Positions 24,974 to 32,345 of a stretch of 32,345 bases of DNA are shown here, one piece after another; positions within the stretch are counted from its first letter, which is position 1; each line of letters opens with the position of its first letter. Below the pieces are notes generated by a model. That model was not told where the DNA came from. It worked only from the letters and a program-made list of their open reading frames with translations, and made no database searches. This DNA is from a virus: positions 1-32,345 of the IMG/VR virus record IMGVR_UViG_3300007539_000101, one strand, 5' to 3'. The translations under genes and the position numbers were made by a program.

Positions 24974-26728
24974 TTGGAAAATAAAAGTTTAAATAACTTG
25001 CCTGAAGTTAGGGCTCTTCGTGTTCTCGAAGAATATGAAGGGTATAATAATTATATCCTTCGGTTAAAAGGTAAAATGAAAAAGTTTAATCATTTTAAAC
25101 TTACTCGTGCTCAAGCAGACTATATTTTAAAGTTTAAAGACACCACCCCAAAAATTGCAAGAAAGTGGGTTGAATTGGATAGTTACTTTGGACAAAAACT
25201 TATGGACGATAAACTTCTCACTAAAAAACCCGAAAAAATTTATATTGAAAAACTTTTGGTAGAAAAAGAAAAGTCATACCATATATGGGGAAAACTATTT
25301 GAGTCACAAGAATTATCGGACATATGGTTGCCAAAAGTCGCACTACAAAAAAATACTCAACGAGAAGTTAAAATAGACTATTCAAAATATTCTCATAGGC
25401 CTCCGTTAGAACACCAAAAAGAGGCAATAGAAAAACTTGTAGGAAATGACAAATATATTTTGGCAGATGATATGGGTTTGGGTAAAACCACATCTACTGT
25501 TATTGCATCATTAGAAAGTGGTGCAGAAAAAACTTTGATTATTTGTCCTGCATCATTAAAAATTAATTGGCAAAGAGAAATTTCAAATTACACCGATAAA
25601 GAGGTTTCGATTATTGAAGGAAAGAATTGGGAGCCCTCAGATTATACAATAATTAACTACGATATACTTAAAAACTTCCATGACCCAAAACACCCTGAAA
25701 AATCAGACATTTTAAATTATGGTTTTGATTTGGTGGTTATGGACGAAGCACATTATATACAAAACGTAAAAGCGGCAAGAACAAAAATAGGTAATGACAT
25801 TGCAAAAAAAGTCGGTAAGGTTTGGTTATTGACAGGAACACCAATGACTTCACGACCGATGAATTACTACAACCTTTTGGATTTGGTTGACTCACCCGTC
25901 GCAGATAATTGGATGGCATATGCGATTAGATATTGTGCGGGATATCAGTTTAGTGTCGGAGCGAAAAAGGTTTGGAATGTCACAGGAGCATCCAACCTTG
26001 AAGAACTCCGAGACCGAACAAAACCGCAGGTTTTGAGAAGGTTAAAAGAAGATATTTTAGATTTACCTGAAAAGATTTTAACACCCGTATATCTGAGAAC
26101 AAAATCAAAAGAATATAAAAAGTTGATGGGTGAGTACTATGATTGGTATAATTCATCAGAAGAGTCGTCATCACTCACAATTCAGTTTTCAAAGCTAATG
26201 AAAGTTCGTCAAGTAATTGCCGAAGAAAAGATTAAGGACACGATTGAGATTGCACAAAACATTATAGACCAAGGAAAAAAAGTAATTATATTCACAAATT
26301 TTACAGATACCCTTAATAAAATAAATGACCATTTTGGTAAAGAATCGGTAAAACTTGACGGTAAGATGTCAAAACCACAAAGACAACATTCTGTTGATGA
26401 ATTTCAAAACAACGATAAAATTAAAGTTTTTGTTGGAAATCTAAAAGCGGCGGGTGTAGGTATTACATTAACAGCGGCAGAAGCCGTTATAATGAATGAT
26501 TTATCTTTTGTACCTTCAGACCACTCACAAGCGGAAGACCGAGCGTATAGATATGGACAAAAATTTTCCGTTTCAGTATATTATCCAATCTTTGAAAATA
26601 CTATAGAGGGCATCATCTACGACATACTATCAAAGAAAAAGAATATCTTTGAGACCGTTATGGGAGATAACGAAGGAAAAGGTGATGTTATGGAGGAAAT
26701 ACTTAACCTAATTAGTAATAACAGATAA
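24974..26728 (+). CDS. SNF2-family (SMARCAL1/HARP-like) DNA helicase
   Basis: A 584-aa superfamily 2 ATPase. A preceding element RPPLEHQKEAI (142-152), motif I DDMGLGKT (165-172), motif II DEAH (257-260), motif III LTGTP (286-290), a helicase-C domain with KVIIFTNFTDTL and GVGITLTAAEAV (about 436-505), and motif VI QAEDRAYRYGQ (519-529) are all intact. The motif VI form Q-A-x-D-R-x-x-R-x-G-Q is that of SNF2 enzymes rather than T4 UvsW. SMARCAL1-type enzymes anneal or remodel forked DNA, so it may take the UvsW role of fork regression and recombination. The start is a TTG at 24974: no in-frame ATG exists before residue 35, and the reading frame is open upstream only to about 24932. The next gene begins 36 bases later. 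Confidence 0.85.
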   Translation: MENKSLNNLPEVRALRVLEEYEGYNNYILRLKGKMKKFNHFKLTRAQADYILKFKDTTPKIARKWVELDSYFGQKLMDDKLLTKKPEKIYIEKLLVEKEKSYHIWGKLFESQELSDIWLPKVALQKNTQREVKIDYSKYSHRPPLEHQKEAIEKLVGNDKYILADDMGLGKTTSTVIASLESGAEKTLIICPASLKINWQREISNYTDKEVSIIEGKNWEPSDYTIINYDILKNFHDPKHPEKSDILNYGFDLVVMDEAHYIQNVKAARTKIGNDIAKKVGKVWLLTGTPMTSRPMNYYNLLDLVDSPVADNWMAYAIRYCAGYQFSVGAKKVWNVTGASNLEELRDRTKPQVLRRLKEDILDLPEKILTPVYLRTKSKEYKKLMGEYYDWYNSSEESSSLTIQFSKLMKVRQVIAEEKIKDTIEIAQNIIDQGKKVIIFTNFTDTLNKINDHFGKESVKLDGKMSKPQRQHSVDEFQNNDKIKVFVGNLKAAGVGITLTAAEAVIMNDLSFVPSDHSQAEDRAYRYGQKFSVSVYYPIFENTIEGIIYDILSKKKNIFETVMGDNEGKGDVMEEILNLISNNR

Positions 26729-26741
26729 TTATTGTTTTATT

Positions 26742-26750
26742 GATATTTAT
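26742..26750 (+). promoter_or_regulatory. ATATTTAT late-promoter-like motif, gp13-like gene
   Basis: GATATTTAT on the plus strand, 14 bases before the ATG at 26765, the same spacing as for minus-strand genes at 2731 and 32042. It lies inside a weak AT-only stem (TTTTATT ... AATAAAA). Confidence 0.5.
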
Positions 26751-26764
26751 TAATAAAATGTCGT

Positions 26765-27877
26765 ATGTCAGTAATTAACGAACCACAAAGAAGCAAGTTA
26801 TATACAAGAATAAAACATTTGTTAGGGGCACCAATTAGAAGTGTAGAGATAACAGATGAAATGTTAGATTCTTTATTAGAACTTTCTATTCAAGATTACG
26901 CCCAATATGTAAATGATTGGTTAATAGAATCACAATGGACATCTTTATACGGTCTTAATTTAGACGAGCAGTCACTTACAAGAGCATTTGTAACAAGAAG
27001 TTTAGATTGGGAAACACAGTATACATACGCATATTCTAAGATTGTTGGACTACAAGCAGGTGGAGACTCAGTGTTAAAAAAGGACTATATTGATTTAGTA
27101 CCAGGACAACAGATTTATGAAATTCCAAAAGGAAGGGAATTAAATGAACTTCTTTGGTTTAGTCGTTCAGAATTAGACGCAGCATTCTTTGACCCATTTA
27201 TGGGTGGATTTGGTGGGTTTGGTGGTATTGGTTTAGGAGGGGCGGCAGGATTCTCCCAAATGGGAACGATGGGTAATTATTTTATTACACCCGCTTTTGA
27301 TATTCTTCTTAGAATGCAAGATATTAATATTAAAAGAAGAATAATTTCAGGAGAATTAACTTATAGAGTTACTGCGCTACCCGATGGTAAAAAAGCACTT
27401 CATCTTATGAATGTACCTGGAGGTAAATTTGATTTTGGTAATATTCAGTATAATCAATACAAAGTTTGGTATTGGTATTATGAAACAGATGATAGAGATT
27501 CTTGTTTGGCCGAAAACCCTGACATAGTAAAACTACCTTCAGATATACCTATAGATGAAATGAAATGGGATGAGATAAACTCACCAGGACAGACATGGGT
27601 TAGAAGATGGTTTACCGCTTATGTTAAAGAATCTTTAGGTAGAGTAAGAGGAAAATATCAAGGTAATTTAAAAACACCAGACTCTGAAATACAATTAGAA
27701 TATGATTCATTACTCACAGAATCAAAAGACGAAAAGTCAAAACTAGTCGAAGAGTTAACACAAAGATTAGAAAGACTTAGACCTGAAAAAATGATGGAAA
27801 GACAAGCAACTGAGGCTGAAAATCTTAATAAATCCCTACAATATAGGGCGTTCCCAAGACAATTTTATACTATTTAA
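26765..27877 (+). CDS. 13: Neck protein (gp13-like)
   Basis: A 370-aa protein. The N-terminus (LYTRIKHLLGAPIRSVEITDEMLDSLLELSIQDYAQY) is the LGAP-x-x-x-VE-x-TD-x-x-L pattern seen in gp13-like neck proteins of T4-like phages; this is followed by a beta domain (DLVPGQQIYEIPKGRELNELLWF) and a C-terminal helical part with WVRRWFTAYVKESLGRVRGKY. A Gly/Phe-rich loop (FMGGFGGFGGIGLGGAAGF, about 144-162) is unusual. T4 gp13 has 309 aa and, with gp14, seals the filled head and receives the tail. Its position next to gp14/gp15-like genes, although on the opposite strand, fits. The stop and the next start are one base apart. Confidence 0.65.
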   Translation: MSVINEPQRSKLYTRIKHLLGAPIRSVEITDEMLDSLLELSIQDYAQYVNDWLIESQWTSLYGLNLDEQSLTRAFVTRSLDWETQYTYAYSKIVGLQAGGDSVLKKDYIDLVPGQQIYEIPKGRELNELLWFSRSELDAAFFDPFMGGFGGFGGIGLGGAAGFSQMGTMGNYFITPAFDILLRMQDINIKRRIISGELTYRVTALPDGKKALHLMNVPGGKFDFGNIQYNQYKVWYWYYETDDRDSCLAENPDIVKLPSDIPIDEMKWDEINSPGQTWVRRWFTAYVKESLGRVRGKYQGNLKTPDSEIQLEYDSLLTESKDEKSKLVEELTQRLERLRPEKMMERQATEAENLNKSLQYRAFPRQFYTI

Positions 27878-27878
27878 T

Positions 27879-28211
27879 ATGGCAATTTTTAAATCAGTAC
27901 CTACTACAAAATTTATAAATGGTAAAGAGGTAAAAACTTCTGAATGTGCAATAATAGAAACCGAAAATTATACTACAAACGGAGAAGACGCATTAATAGT
28001 TAGGGGAGTAGATTATTGTACAATCACTCTTAACTCGTCAACAACAGACCATACAACAATAAAAGCAATGACAGATGTTCTAATCACATCAAACGAAGAC
28101 ATTGATGAAGAATTTAATGAAATAGAACTACAAAAAGGTGCTTCTATAGAATTAAGATATATGAAAGGTTATTGGTATATTATGTCGTCTGATGGACTAA
28201 AGAATTCATAA
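27879..28211 (+). CDS. Small beta-rich hypothetical structural protein, 110 aa
   Basis: A 110-aa protein coupled to the gp13-like gene (TAATATG). Repeated short beta strands (ALIVRGVDYCTITLNSS, TTIKAMTDVLIT, ASIELRYMKGYWYIMSSDG) suggest a small beta-sandwich like those at tail fibre ends or head decorations: the ITLNSST ... W-Y-I-x-S-S-DG ending is common in such virion proteins. I cannot name the family. Its last 32 bases overlap the end of the DNA polymerase gene on the other strand, so the two transcripts converge. Confidence 0.6.
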   Translation: MAIFKSVPTTKFINGKEVKTSECAIIETENYTTNGEDALIVRGVDYCTITLNSSTTDHTTIKAMTDVLITSNEDIDEEFNEIELQKGASIELRYMKGYWYIMSSDGLKNS

Positions 28212-30939
28212 TAGTTTTATTCTTTTTTACGTAGTCTTCATTAACTAAGTCCATAGTATTGTCCACGTACATATAGTATGGGTCAATCCCCACAGAATTC
28301 CAAAACACTTGTTCAGTATCTGATAAGGTTAAAACCTCATCTAAAGTATCTTGGTCACCGTCCTTTCTCGGAAAACCCCTAACCAACATAGTTTGAGTCT
28401 TAGTAAAGAAAGGTCTATTTGCAGGGTCTTCAATCAAAATTTCATCACGTATATCAGGAGAGAATACGACCAACAGAGGTTCAATACGTTTGTTAAATGC
28501 GGTTATATACCGTGGGACATTATATTCGCCAAGCTTATCGGGGTTGTTTTCTATTTCCTTTTCATCTACGTGATAACAATTAATTATAACCTCATCTTTT
28601 CTCTTTTGCACGTCACCGTGTGACTTACGGGTACCATTATTCACATAATATATGGTATCACCCAAACCCACATTAAGATTGTTTGCGAGAGCAAGTTCCA
28701 TATGTGCTTGACGAGACATAAATGAACCCGACTTTGTTCTTTTTGTAATATGAACTTTATATTCGTCAATAGTTTGTTTTACACGAGCCTTGTTTGCAAT
28801 CTTTGCAATAGGTATCTCTTTGTTGTATAGTTTACCCACGTACTCATAGTAAGAGTCCAAAAACTCTTGTCCTTTACCATCCAACAACATACGAAGTCCT
28901 GAGTCCAAAAATTCAGCAACATATGTCTGAAGTTTCTTGGATTTAATGGTATTACCTGTAAGTTTTACTTTCCCCTTATCTGTAAGTAGAGCGTAGTTTT
29001 TACGAGCCACATTAATCGTTGCTGGCCATTGTCCGTCAGTATCCAACCCCATTTCACCCCTCATAAACAAGTCGTTATATTCCGCCACGTCAGCCTCTGA
29101 ACCACGATATTCTTTTCCTTCTTCTACAAGACCGTTAAGTCCTTTTCCAACATATGTATGTTCATCACGACCTTCGGGAACCGAGAAGTTAACACCATCC
29201 GTATCCATAACGAGGGGTTGATACCCACGTTTCATAAACCACATAATCATCTGTCTCAGGTATTGTCTGCCTGTACACGTAATTTGTTCCCCCATATCCA
29301 TATCACCCCACGGAAATACTTGTGGAGCGGATAACGAACCGAAGAAGGCGTTAATGAAAATCTTAATCGGAAGTTGTTTGCGGTTATATTGTGAAGATAG
29401 TTTTGGGTCTGACACATAATAATCTGCGGCCAACTTCTTATACTTAATACGGGTATCACGGAAATACTTGAGCATACTCTTCATCGCACCTGTCACGTCA
29501 CACTTAGGGAAGACATCATGTACGAGTTGAATTGAGGGGTATAGAGACGAGTAGTCAAGTTTAAGTACATTGGTGGAGTATCCAACCGCCAAAAGTCGTG
29601 AGAGTCCCCCTGTAAATGAACGTTTGTCCCCTTTCTTTGGTATAGCTAGTCCGTGTTTATATGACCACGACATCATAATCATCTTCCATAGTGTTGCAGT
29701 TCCCATAGTAGAAAGTCGTTCGTATGTGGTGGGAACGAGTTTTGCGAGAAGGAAGTTGGCTTGATTGAATTCTTCATCCACCACCATGGTTTCCCAAATA
29801 TCGTCATAGAGGTACCTCTCAATAATATATTCCCCGTTTACCTTTTCATAATGACCGGGAAACCTTTCCATCAGGTTTTCTGTACCTGGCGTCCCCACTT
29901 CTTTATATTTACCTGTTTTTGGGTTGAAGTAATAGTCCTTATTGTCAAAATAGATTTTACCAATCTTATCCCCCTTAACATAAACACGATTGTCTTTTTC
30001 TGCCCCAATAAACTCGGTTATGTACTTAAGACCCCAACTCTTGATGTCAGAGTTAATGGCTTGGGCTCGTCTTACTGCATGGGCAATATCTACCACGTTG
30101 TATCCCCACATCATTGTTTGGGTATAATCCTCCATCTCGTTGGCGAGTTTGAGTATACCCTTCTTTTGTTTAAGAGGACTTTCGGGGTTTAATGTTTTTG
30201 CAATCTCATCTATATTCAAACCGAGAATGGTTGCTCGTGTGAGGATAAACGGAAAATCAAAAAACGCCGAGTTATAACCACCAACAAGGGTTGGTTTGAG
30301 ATAGTTGATGGTGTTAAAAAACTCCACAATCATATCTTTCTCTTCTTGTTCGTTTTGTGCTGCGATAACCTTTTCAAAACCACGATTGTCTTTCATACCG
30401 ATAAGGAAGATTTTATCCTTTGTGGCATCAAGACCCGTGGTCTCAATATCGAATACGAACCTATGAACCTCATCGTATTCTTCAAAACCTTTAAATAGTC
30501 GTTTTTGTTTTTGACATAAGTATTGTTCCACGGGAGGTAGAATCGCAATACTATCAGAGTTTTCTCTATTCCATGGGTCTAACCCACCTCCTTTAAAAAA
30601 GTTGATGAGGTTTGAATAAGTTTTTGTGGTCTTAACCAAATACTTAAGTCCGTTCTCCATTCTTTCATCACCACGAGTGTCCAACTTTTCTATGATGATA
30701 CCATGAGTGGACATCGCCTCTTTTTGCGCAAACTTGGAGCCGTTATAAAACTTCTTTCCCTTCAAATCCCCCACCCATGCAAACGGAATAAAAGATTCAG
30801 ATTTAATCTGCTTACCGTTTGTGGGGTGTTGGATAACCTTATAAATTTTGTTGGAGCGGTAATCGTATTCTAACGCTACGATATATTTTTCTTCGTCCTC
30901 CCCTAAGAGGAACTTTTCAATTTCTTCTTGTGATACCAT
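28180..30939 (-). CDS. 43: DNA polymerase, family B (gp43-like)
   Basis: A 919-aa replicative polymerase, near T4 gp43 length (898 aa). The 3'-5' exonuclease is intact: Exo I FDIETTGLD (D164, E166) and Exo II GYNSAFFDFP (N223, D228). Polymerase motif A is LDYSSLYPSI (D462), motif B is KIFINAFFGSLSA (K526, N530; the usual Tyr is Phe) and motif C is MDTDGVNFS (D579, D581), where most family B enzymes have DTDS. It copies the phage genome with proofreading. It has a Bacteroidota-type promoter and a roughly 70-base leader with a 7-bp hairpin. Its 3' end overlaps the 110-aa gene on the other strand. Polymerase identity is certain; the T4 branch is inferred from context. Confidence 0.95.
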   Translation of the reverse strand: MVSQEEIEKFLLGEDEEKYIVALEYDYRSNKIYKVIQHPTNGKQIKSESFIPFAWVGDLKGKKFYNGSKFAQKEAMSTHGIIIEKLDTRGDERMENGLKYLVKTTKTYSNLINFFKGGGLDPWNRENSDSIAILPPVEQYLCQKQKRLFKGFEEYDEVHRFVFDIETTGLDATKDKIFLIGMKDNRGFEKVIAAQNEQEEKDMIVEFFNTINYLKPTLVGGYNSAFFDFPFILTRATILGLNIDEIAKTLNPESPLKQKKGILKLANEMEDYTQTMMWGYNVVDIAHAVRRAQAINSDIKSWGLKYITEFIGAEKDNRVYVKGDKIGKIYFDNKDYYFNPKTGKYKEVGTPGTENLMERFPGHYEKVNGEYIIERYLYDDIWETMVVDEEFNQANFLLAKLVPTTYERLSTMGTATLWKMIMMSWSYKHGLAIPKKGDKRSFTGGLSRLLAVGYSTNVLKLDYSSLYPSIQLVHDVFPKCDVTGAMKSMLKYFRDTRIKYKKLAADYYVSDPKLSSQYNRKQLPIKIFINAFFGSLSAPQVFPWGDMDMGEQITCTGRQYLRQMIMWFMKRGYQPLVMDTDGVNFSVPEGRDEHTYVGKGLNGLVEEGKEYRGSEADVAEYNDLFMRGEMGLDTDGQWPATINVARKNYALLTDKGKVKLTGNTIKSKKLQTYVAEFLDSGLRMLLDGKGQEFLDSYYEYVGKLYNKEIPIAKIANKARVKQTIDEYKVHITKRTKSGSFMSRQAHMELALANNLNVGLGDTIYYVNNGTRKSHGDVQKRKDEVIINCYHVDEKEIENNPDKLGEYNVPRYITAFNKRIEPLLVVFSPDIRDEILIEDPANRPFFTKTQTMLVRGFPRKDGDQDTLDEVLTLSDTEQVFWNSVGIDPYYMYVDNTMDLVNEDYVKKNKTIMNSLVHQTT

Positions 30940-30972
30940 AATATTTTAACTTTTTCGTCTGAGATATTATCC

Positions 30973-30991
30973 TCACATCGTTGTGATGTGA
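30973..30991 (-). promoter_or_regulatory. Hairpin in the DNA polymerase leader
   Basis: A perfect 7-bp inverted repeat (TCACATC 30973-30979 / GATGTGA 30985-30991, 5-base centre) in the 5' untranslated region, 33 bases before the ATG. T4 gp43 represses its own translation by binding a leader hairpin, so a similar RNA operator is possible, though this one is not at the start codon. It could also be a DNA operator. Confidence 0.4.
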
Positions 30992-31009
30992 TTACTCTTG
31001 ACATTGGTT

Positions 31010-31041
31010 AAAATATAAAATAGATTTTCGTCTTTGTCAAA
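31010..31041 (-). promoter_or_regulatory. Bacteroidota-type promoter of the DNA polymerase gene
   Basis: In minus sense TTTG (31041-31038), 20 bases, TATATTTT (31017-31010), matching the gp32 promoter almost exactly. The spacer contains ACGAAAA. The -33 element overlaps the last codons of the 117-aa gene. Confidence 0.7.
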
Positions 31042-31390
31042 CAATATTGATATACAACTTTTCTCTTATCGGGACAATAAGCTCCCCTTCTTCGGTTAAA
31101 ATAGAAAACTCACCCACATACCTACCTTTTTGATTTGTATCTTTTTCATCCCATTTATAGTAGATGTAATATTCTTTAGGTGCGTCTGGGTTCTTTTGTA
31201 TTTTATCGGTTATATGTGAATTATTCATAAATATTTTTTGAATACCGTCTGATTCCCTTTTCATTGAGAATCTAATTGTTGAGTTATCAAGAATTGAATT
31301 TAAATTCTTATACGACTCACTTCTACCGTCATTTACTATATCCAATAGTAATATTGGATTAACACTATCTTTTTTAATATAAAATTCCAT
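31037..31390 (-). CDS. Small baseplate/fibre-attachment-like protein (BppU N-domain-like)
   Basis: A 117-aa all-beta protein. The pattern MEFYIKKDSVNPILLLDIVNDG, then STIRFSMKRESDGIQKI, and YYKWDEKDTNQKGRYVGEF followed by GELIVPIREKLYINI resembles the N-terminal domain of phage upper baseplate proteins (BppU-type): a first strand K-x-x-D, a central F-x-M, a D-T-x-x-x-G-x-Y-x-x-E/F hairpin and a terminal P strand. Such domains bind fibres or receptor-binding proteins to the baseplate. It lies one base after the stop of the 216-aa fibre-like gene. The similarity is by pattern, not by search. Confidence 0.5.
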   Translation of the reverse strand: MEFYIKKDSVNPILLLDIVNDGRSESYKNLNSILDNSTIRFSMKRESDGIQKIFMNNSHITDKIQKNPDAPKEYYIYYKWDEKDTNQKGRYVGEFSILTEEGELIVPIREKLYINIV

Positions 31391-31391
31391 A

Positions 31392-32042
31392 TTAATAAAC
31401 TTTAGTTAAGGTTAAAAAGTCAGTCATTAAGTATGTATCCGAAGCCTCCGTATCAAACTCGACAGTGACATTTAACACATTATCTACTGTTGTATCAAAA
31501 CTGGTCGTATTATGTGTTTCAAAACTATAACCATTAACTGTGAAATTACTGTTTTTAATAGTTCTAAGGCTACCCTTAGTTAATACTGACGCAGTACCCG
31601 CACCTCCGATTGAAGAAACAACAAAATCGAGGTCTAAGTCCATCAAAACTTCTTCACCCGCAGTACTATAATTTATAAAACCAGTGTCAACTAACACCGA
31701 ACTGTCAGAATAGACTTTTATCCTAAAATCATTATTTGCGTTAGATAGGTGACCTCTAATTGTTGTTTTAAAAGTATCACCTGCAGTAAAACCATTTGCA
31801 GGTACAGATAAAGTACCTATACCTGGTCCGATTATGGTTTGTTCAGTGGTACCGCTAATATTTCCCGTTTCACCTGTTTGTGAATATAGACCATACATTA
31901 CTCTAAAATCGTCATTTGGTCTTAGGAAATCACTTCTTAACATTTTATATGTTGTGTCTTGCGCCGCGTTATCTACAACAATGTACATACCTATTGGGCT
32001 ACCCGTATATTGTTCTAACTGTGATATCTTTAAATTTGCCAT
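31392..32042 (-). CDS. Tail-fibre-like structural protein, 216 aa
   Basis: The N-terminus MANLKISQLEQYTGSPIGMYIVVDNAAQDTTYKM followed by LRSDF is a common start of tail-fibre and virion-surface proteins in T4-like phages of the environment (ISQL ... G ... VVVD ... TYK), where it probably attaches the protein to the baseplate or to another fibre. The rest is a Thr/Ser/Gly-rich beta structure (TIIGPGIGTLSVPANGFTAGD ... FKTTIRGHLSN) that would suit a trimeric fibre head. It has no coiled coil. The start is 14 bases after an ATATTTAT motif. The host receptor cannot be predicted. Confidence 0.65.
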   Translation of the reverse strand: MANLKISQLEQYTGSPIGMYIVVDNAAQDTTYKMLRSDFLRPNDDFRVMYGLYSQTGETGNISGTTEQTIIGPGIGTLSVPANGFTAGDTFKTTIRGHLSNANNDFRIKVYSDSSVLVDTGFINYSTAGEEVLMDLDLDFVVSSIGGAGTASVLTKGSLRTIKNSNFTVNGYSFETHNTTSFDTTVDNVLNVTVEFDTEASDTYLMTDFLTLTKVY

Positions 32043-32056
32043 TATTTCTTTATTTT

Positions 32057-32065
32057 ATAAATATT
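32057..32065 (-). promoter_or_regulatory. ATATTTAT late-promoter-like motif, 216-aa gene
   Basis: AATATTTAT in minus sense, 14 bases before the ATG at 32042 and 2 bases after the stop of the upstream Thr/Pro-repeat gene. Confidence 0.5.
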
Positions 32066-32067
32066 AA

Positions 32068-32345
32068 TTAGTGTTCATATTCAATACCGTCAACATCTTC
32101 CGAGGTCATTATACTACCATCTTCAAAAAGAATAAAAAATGTTTCGGGAGATGATGGTGTATTAGATAATGTAGGTGTTGGTGTATTAGTTGGTGTAGAT
32201 GTTAAAGTTTCCGTTGGTGTATTAGATAATGTAGGTGTTGTTGTATTAGATAATGTAGGTGTTGGTGTATTAGTTGGTGTAGATGTTAAAGTTTCCGTTG
32301 GTGTATTAGTTGGTGTAGATGTTAAAGTTTCCGTTGGTGTATTAG
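32068..32345 (-). CDS. Thr/Pro-repeat protein, N-terminal part beyond window edge
   Basis: The last 92 codons of a gene entering from the right. It consists of repeats of two types, TPTETLTSTPTN (12 residues) and TPTPTLSN (8 residues), then a non-repeated C-terminus SPETFFILFEDGSIMTSED and GIEYEH. The stop is at 32068-32070. Thr/Pro-rich stretches are extended and protease-resistant and often serve as stalks in virion fibres or surface proteins. The C-terminal block looks like a small folded or partner-binding tail. It precedes two fibre-like genes, so a fibre or baseplate appendage is plausible. The full size and N-terminal domain cannot be seen. Confidence 0.7.
   Translation of the reverse strand, partial: NTPTETLTSTPTNTPTETLTSTPTNTPTPTLSNTTTPTLSNTPTETLTSTPTNTPTPTLSNTPSSPETFFILFEDGSIMTSEDVDGIEYEH
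32165..32345. repeat. Minisatellite of 36- and 24-bp units inside the Thr/Pro-repeat gene
   Basis: Plus-strand order is 24 (32165-32188), 36 (32189-32224), 24 with one base changed (32225-32248), 24 (32249-32272), 36 (32273-32308), 36 (32309-32344), and the array continues past the edge. Copies are identical at the base level except for one G to T. Both unit lengths are multiples of three, so copy-number change keeps the frame. Confidence 0.9.

Noticed and set aside
29761-30192. 143-aa plus-strand reading frame inside the DNA polymerase gene
   Set aside because: Lies wholly opposite intact exonuclease codons, has an odd hydrophobic composition and no start context; a shadow of gp43.
32165-32345. 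Possible CRISPR array
   Set aside because: Units are directly adjacent with no unique spacers and encode an in-frame Thr/Pro repeat.

Overview
The window is a 32.3-kb piece of a T4-like (contractile-tailed) phage genome. It has a DNA polymerase (gp43-like), a single-stranded DNA-binding protein (gp32-like), a RecA/UvsX recombinase cut by the left edge, tail sheath (gp18-like), tail tube (gp19-like), a neck protein (gp13-like), a gp15-like protein, a tape measure and very large baseplate proteins. The host is most likely a Bacteroidota (flavobacterium-like) bacterium. The DNA is AT-rich. Almost no start codon has a Shine-Dalgarno sequence, and leaders are instead A-rich. The gp32 and gp43 genes carry TTTG-N19/20-TATATTTT promoters, which resemble the Bacteroidota TTTG / TAnnTTTG signal. 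A lipoprotein gene is also present. The host is inferred, not proven.

Layout. 1-1500 (minus): uvsX (partial) and gp32, each with a recognisable control region. 1524-16736 (minus): lipoprotein, an acidic coiled-coil protein, a 74-aa protein, a 2213-aa hub-like baseplate protein, a gp53/LysM-like protein, a 1646-aa baseplate protein with an OmpA-like domain, and the tape measure. 16762-18253 (minus): a small ORF in the +1 frame overlapping a gp26-like tail-assembly protein (probable recoding pair), a terminator, then the tail tube. 18375-22621 (minus): a HAD phosphatase, a 45-aa protein and a 1061-aa tail sheath. 22761-22907 (plus): a small ribbon-helix-helix-like protein. 22909-24922 (minus): gp15-like, a conserved hypothetical and a neck/closure-like protein, in a tightly overlapping operon. 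24974-28211 (plus): SNF2/HARP-like helicase, gp13-like neck protein and a 110-aa protein. 28180-30939 (minus): DNA polymerase. 31037-32345 (minus): two tail-fibre/baseplate accessory proteins and a Thr/Pro-repeat protein cut by the right edge. No gene-free stretch exceeds 300 bases (the largest gaps are about 100-140 bases). I saw no tRNA, rRNA, CRISPR array or insertion sequence.

How it fits together: gp43, gp32, UvsX and the SNF2 helicase are the replication/recombination set. The rest builds neck, tail and baseplate. A motif ATATTTAT lies 5-37 bases before eight structural genes on both strands, with spacings clustered at 14 or 17, and is a candidate late-promoter element for this phage group. 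The most interesting items are the probable +1 (or -2) frameshift pair before the tape measure, the OmpA-like domain inside a baseplate protein, the giant hub protein, the 14-bp tandem repeats before uvsX, and a HAD phosphatase whose N-terminus looks like a T4-type capsid-targeting prosequence.
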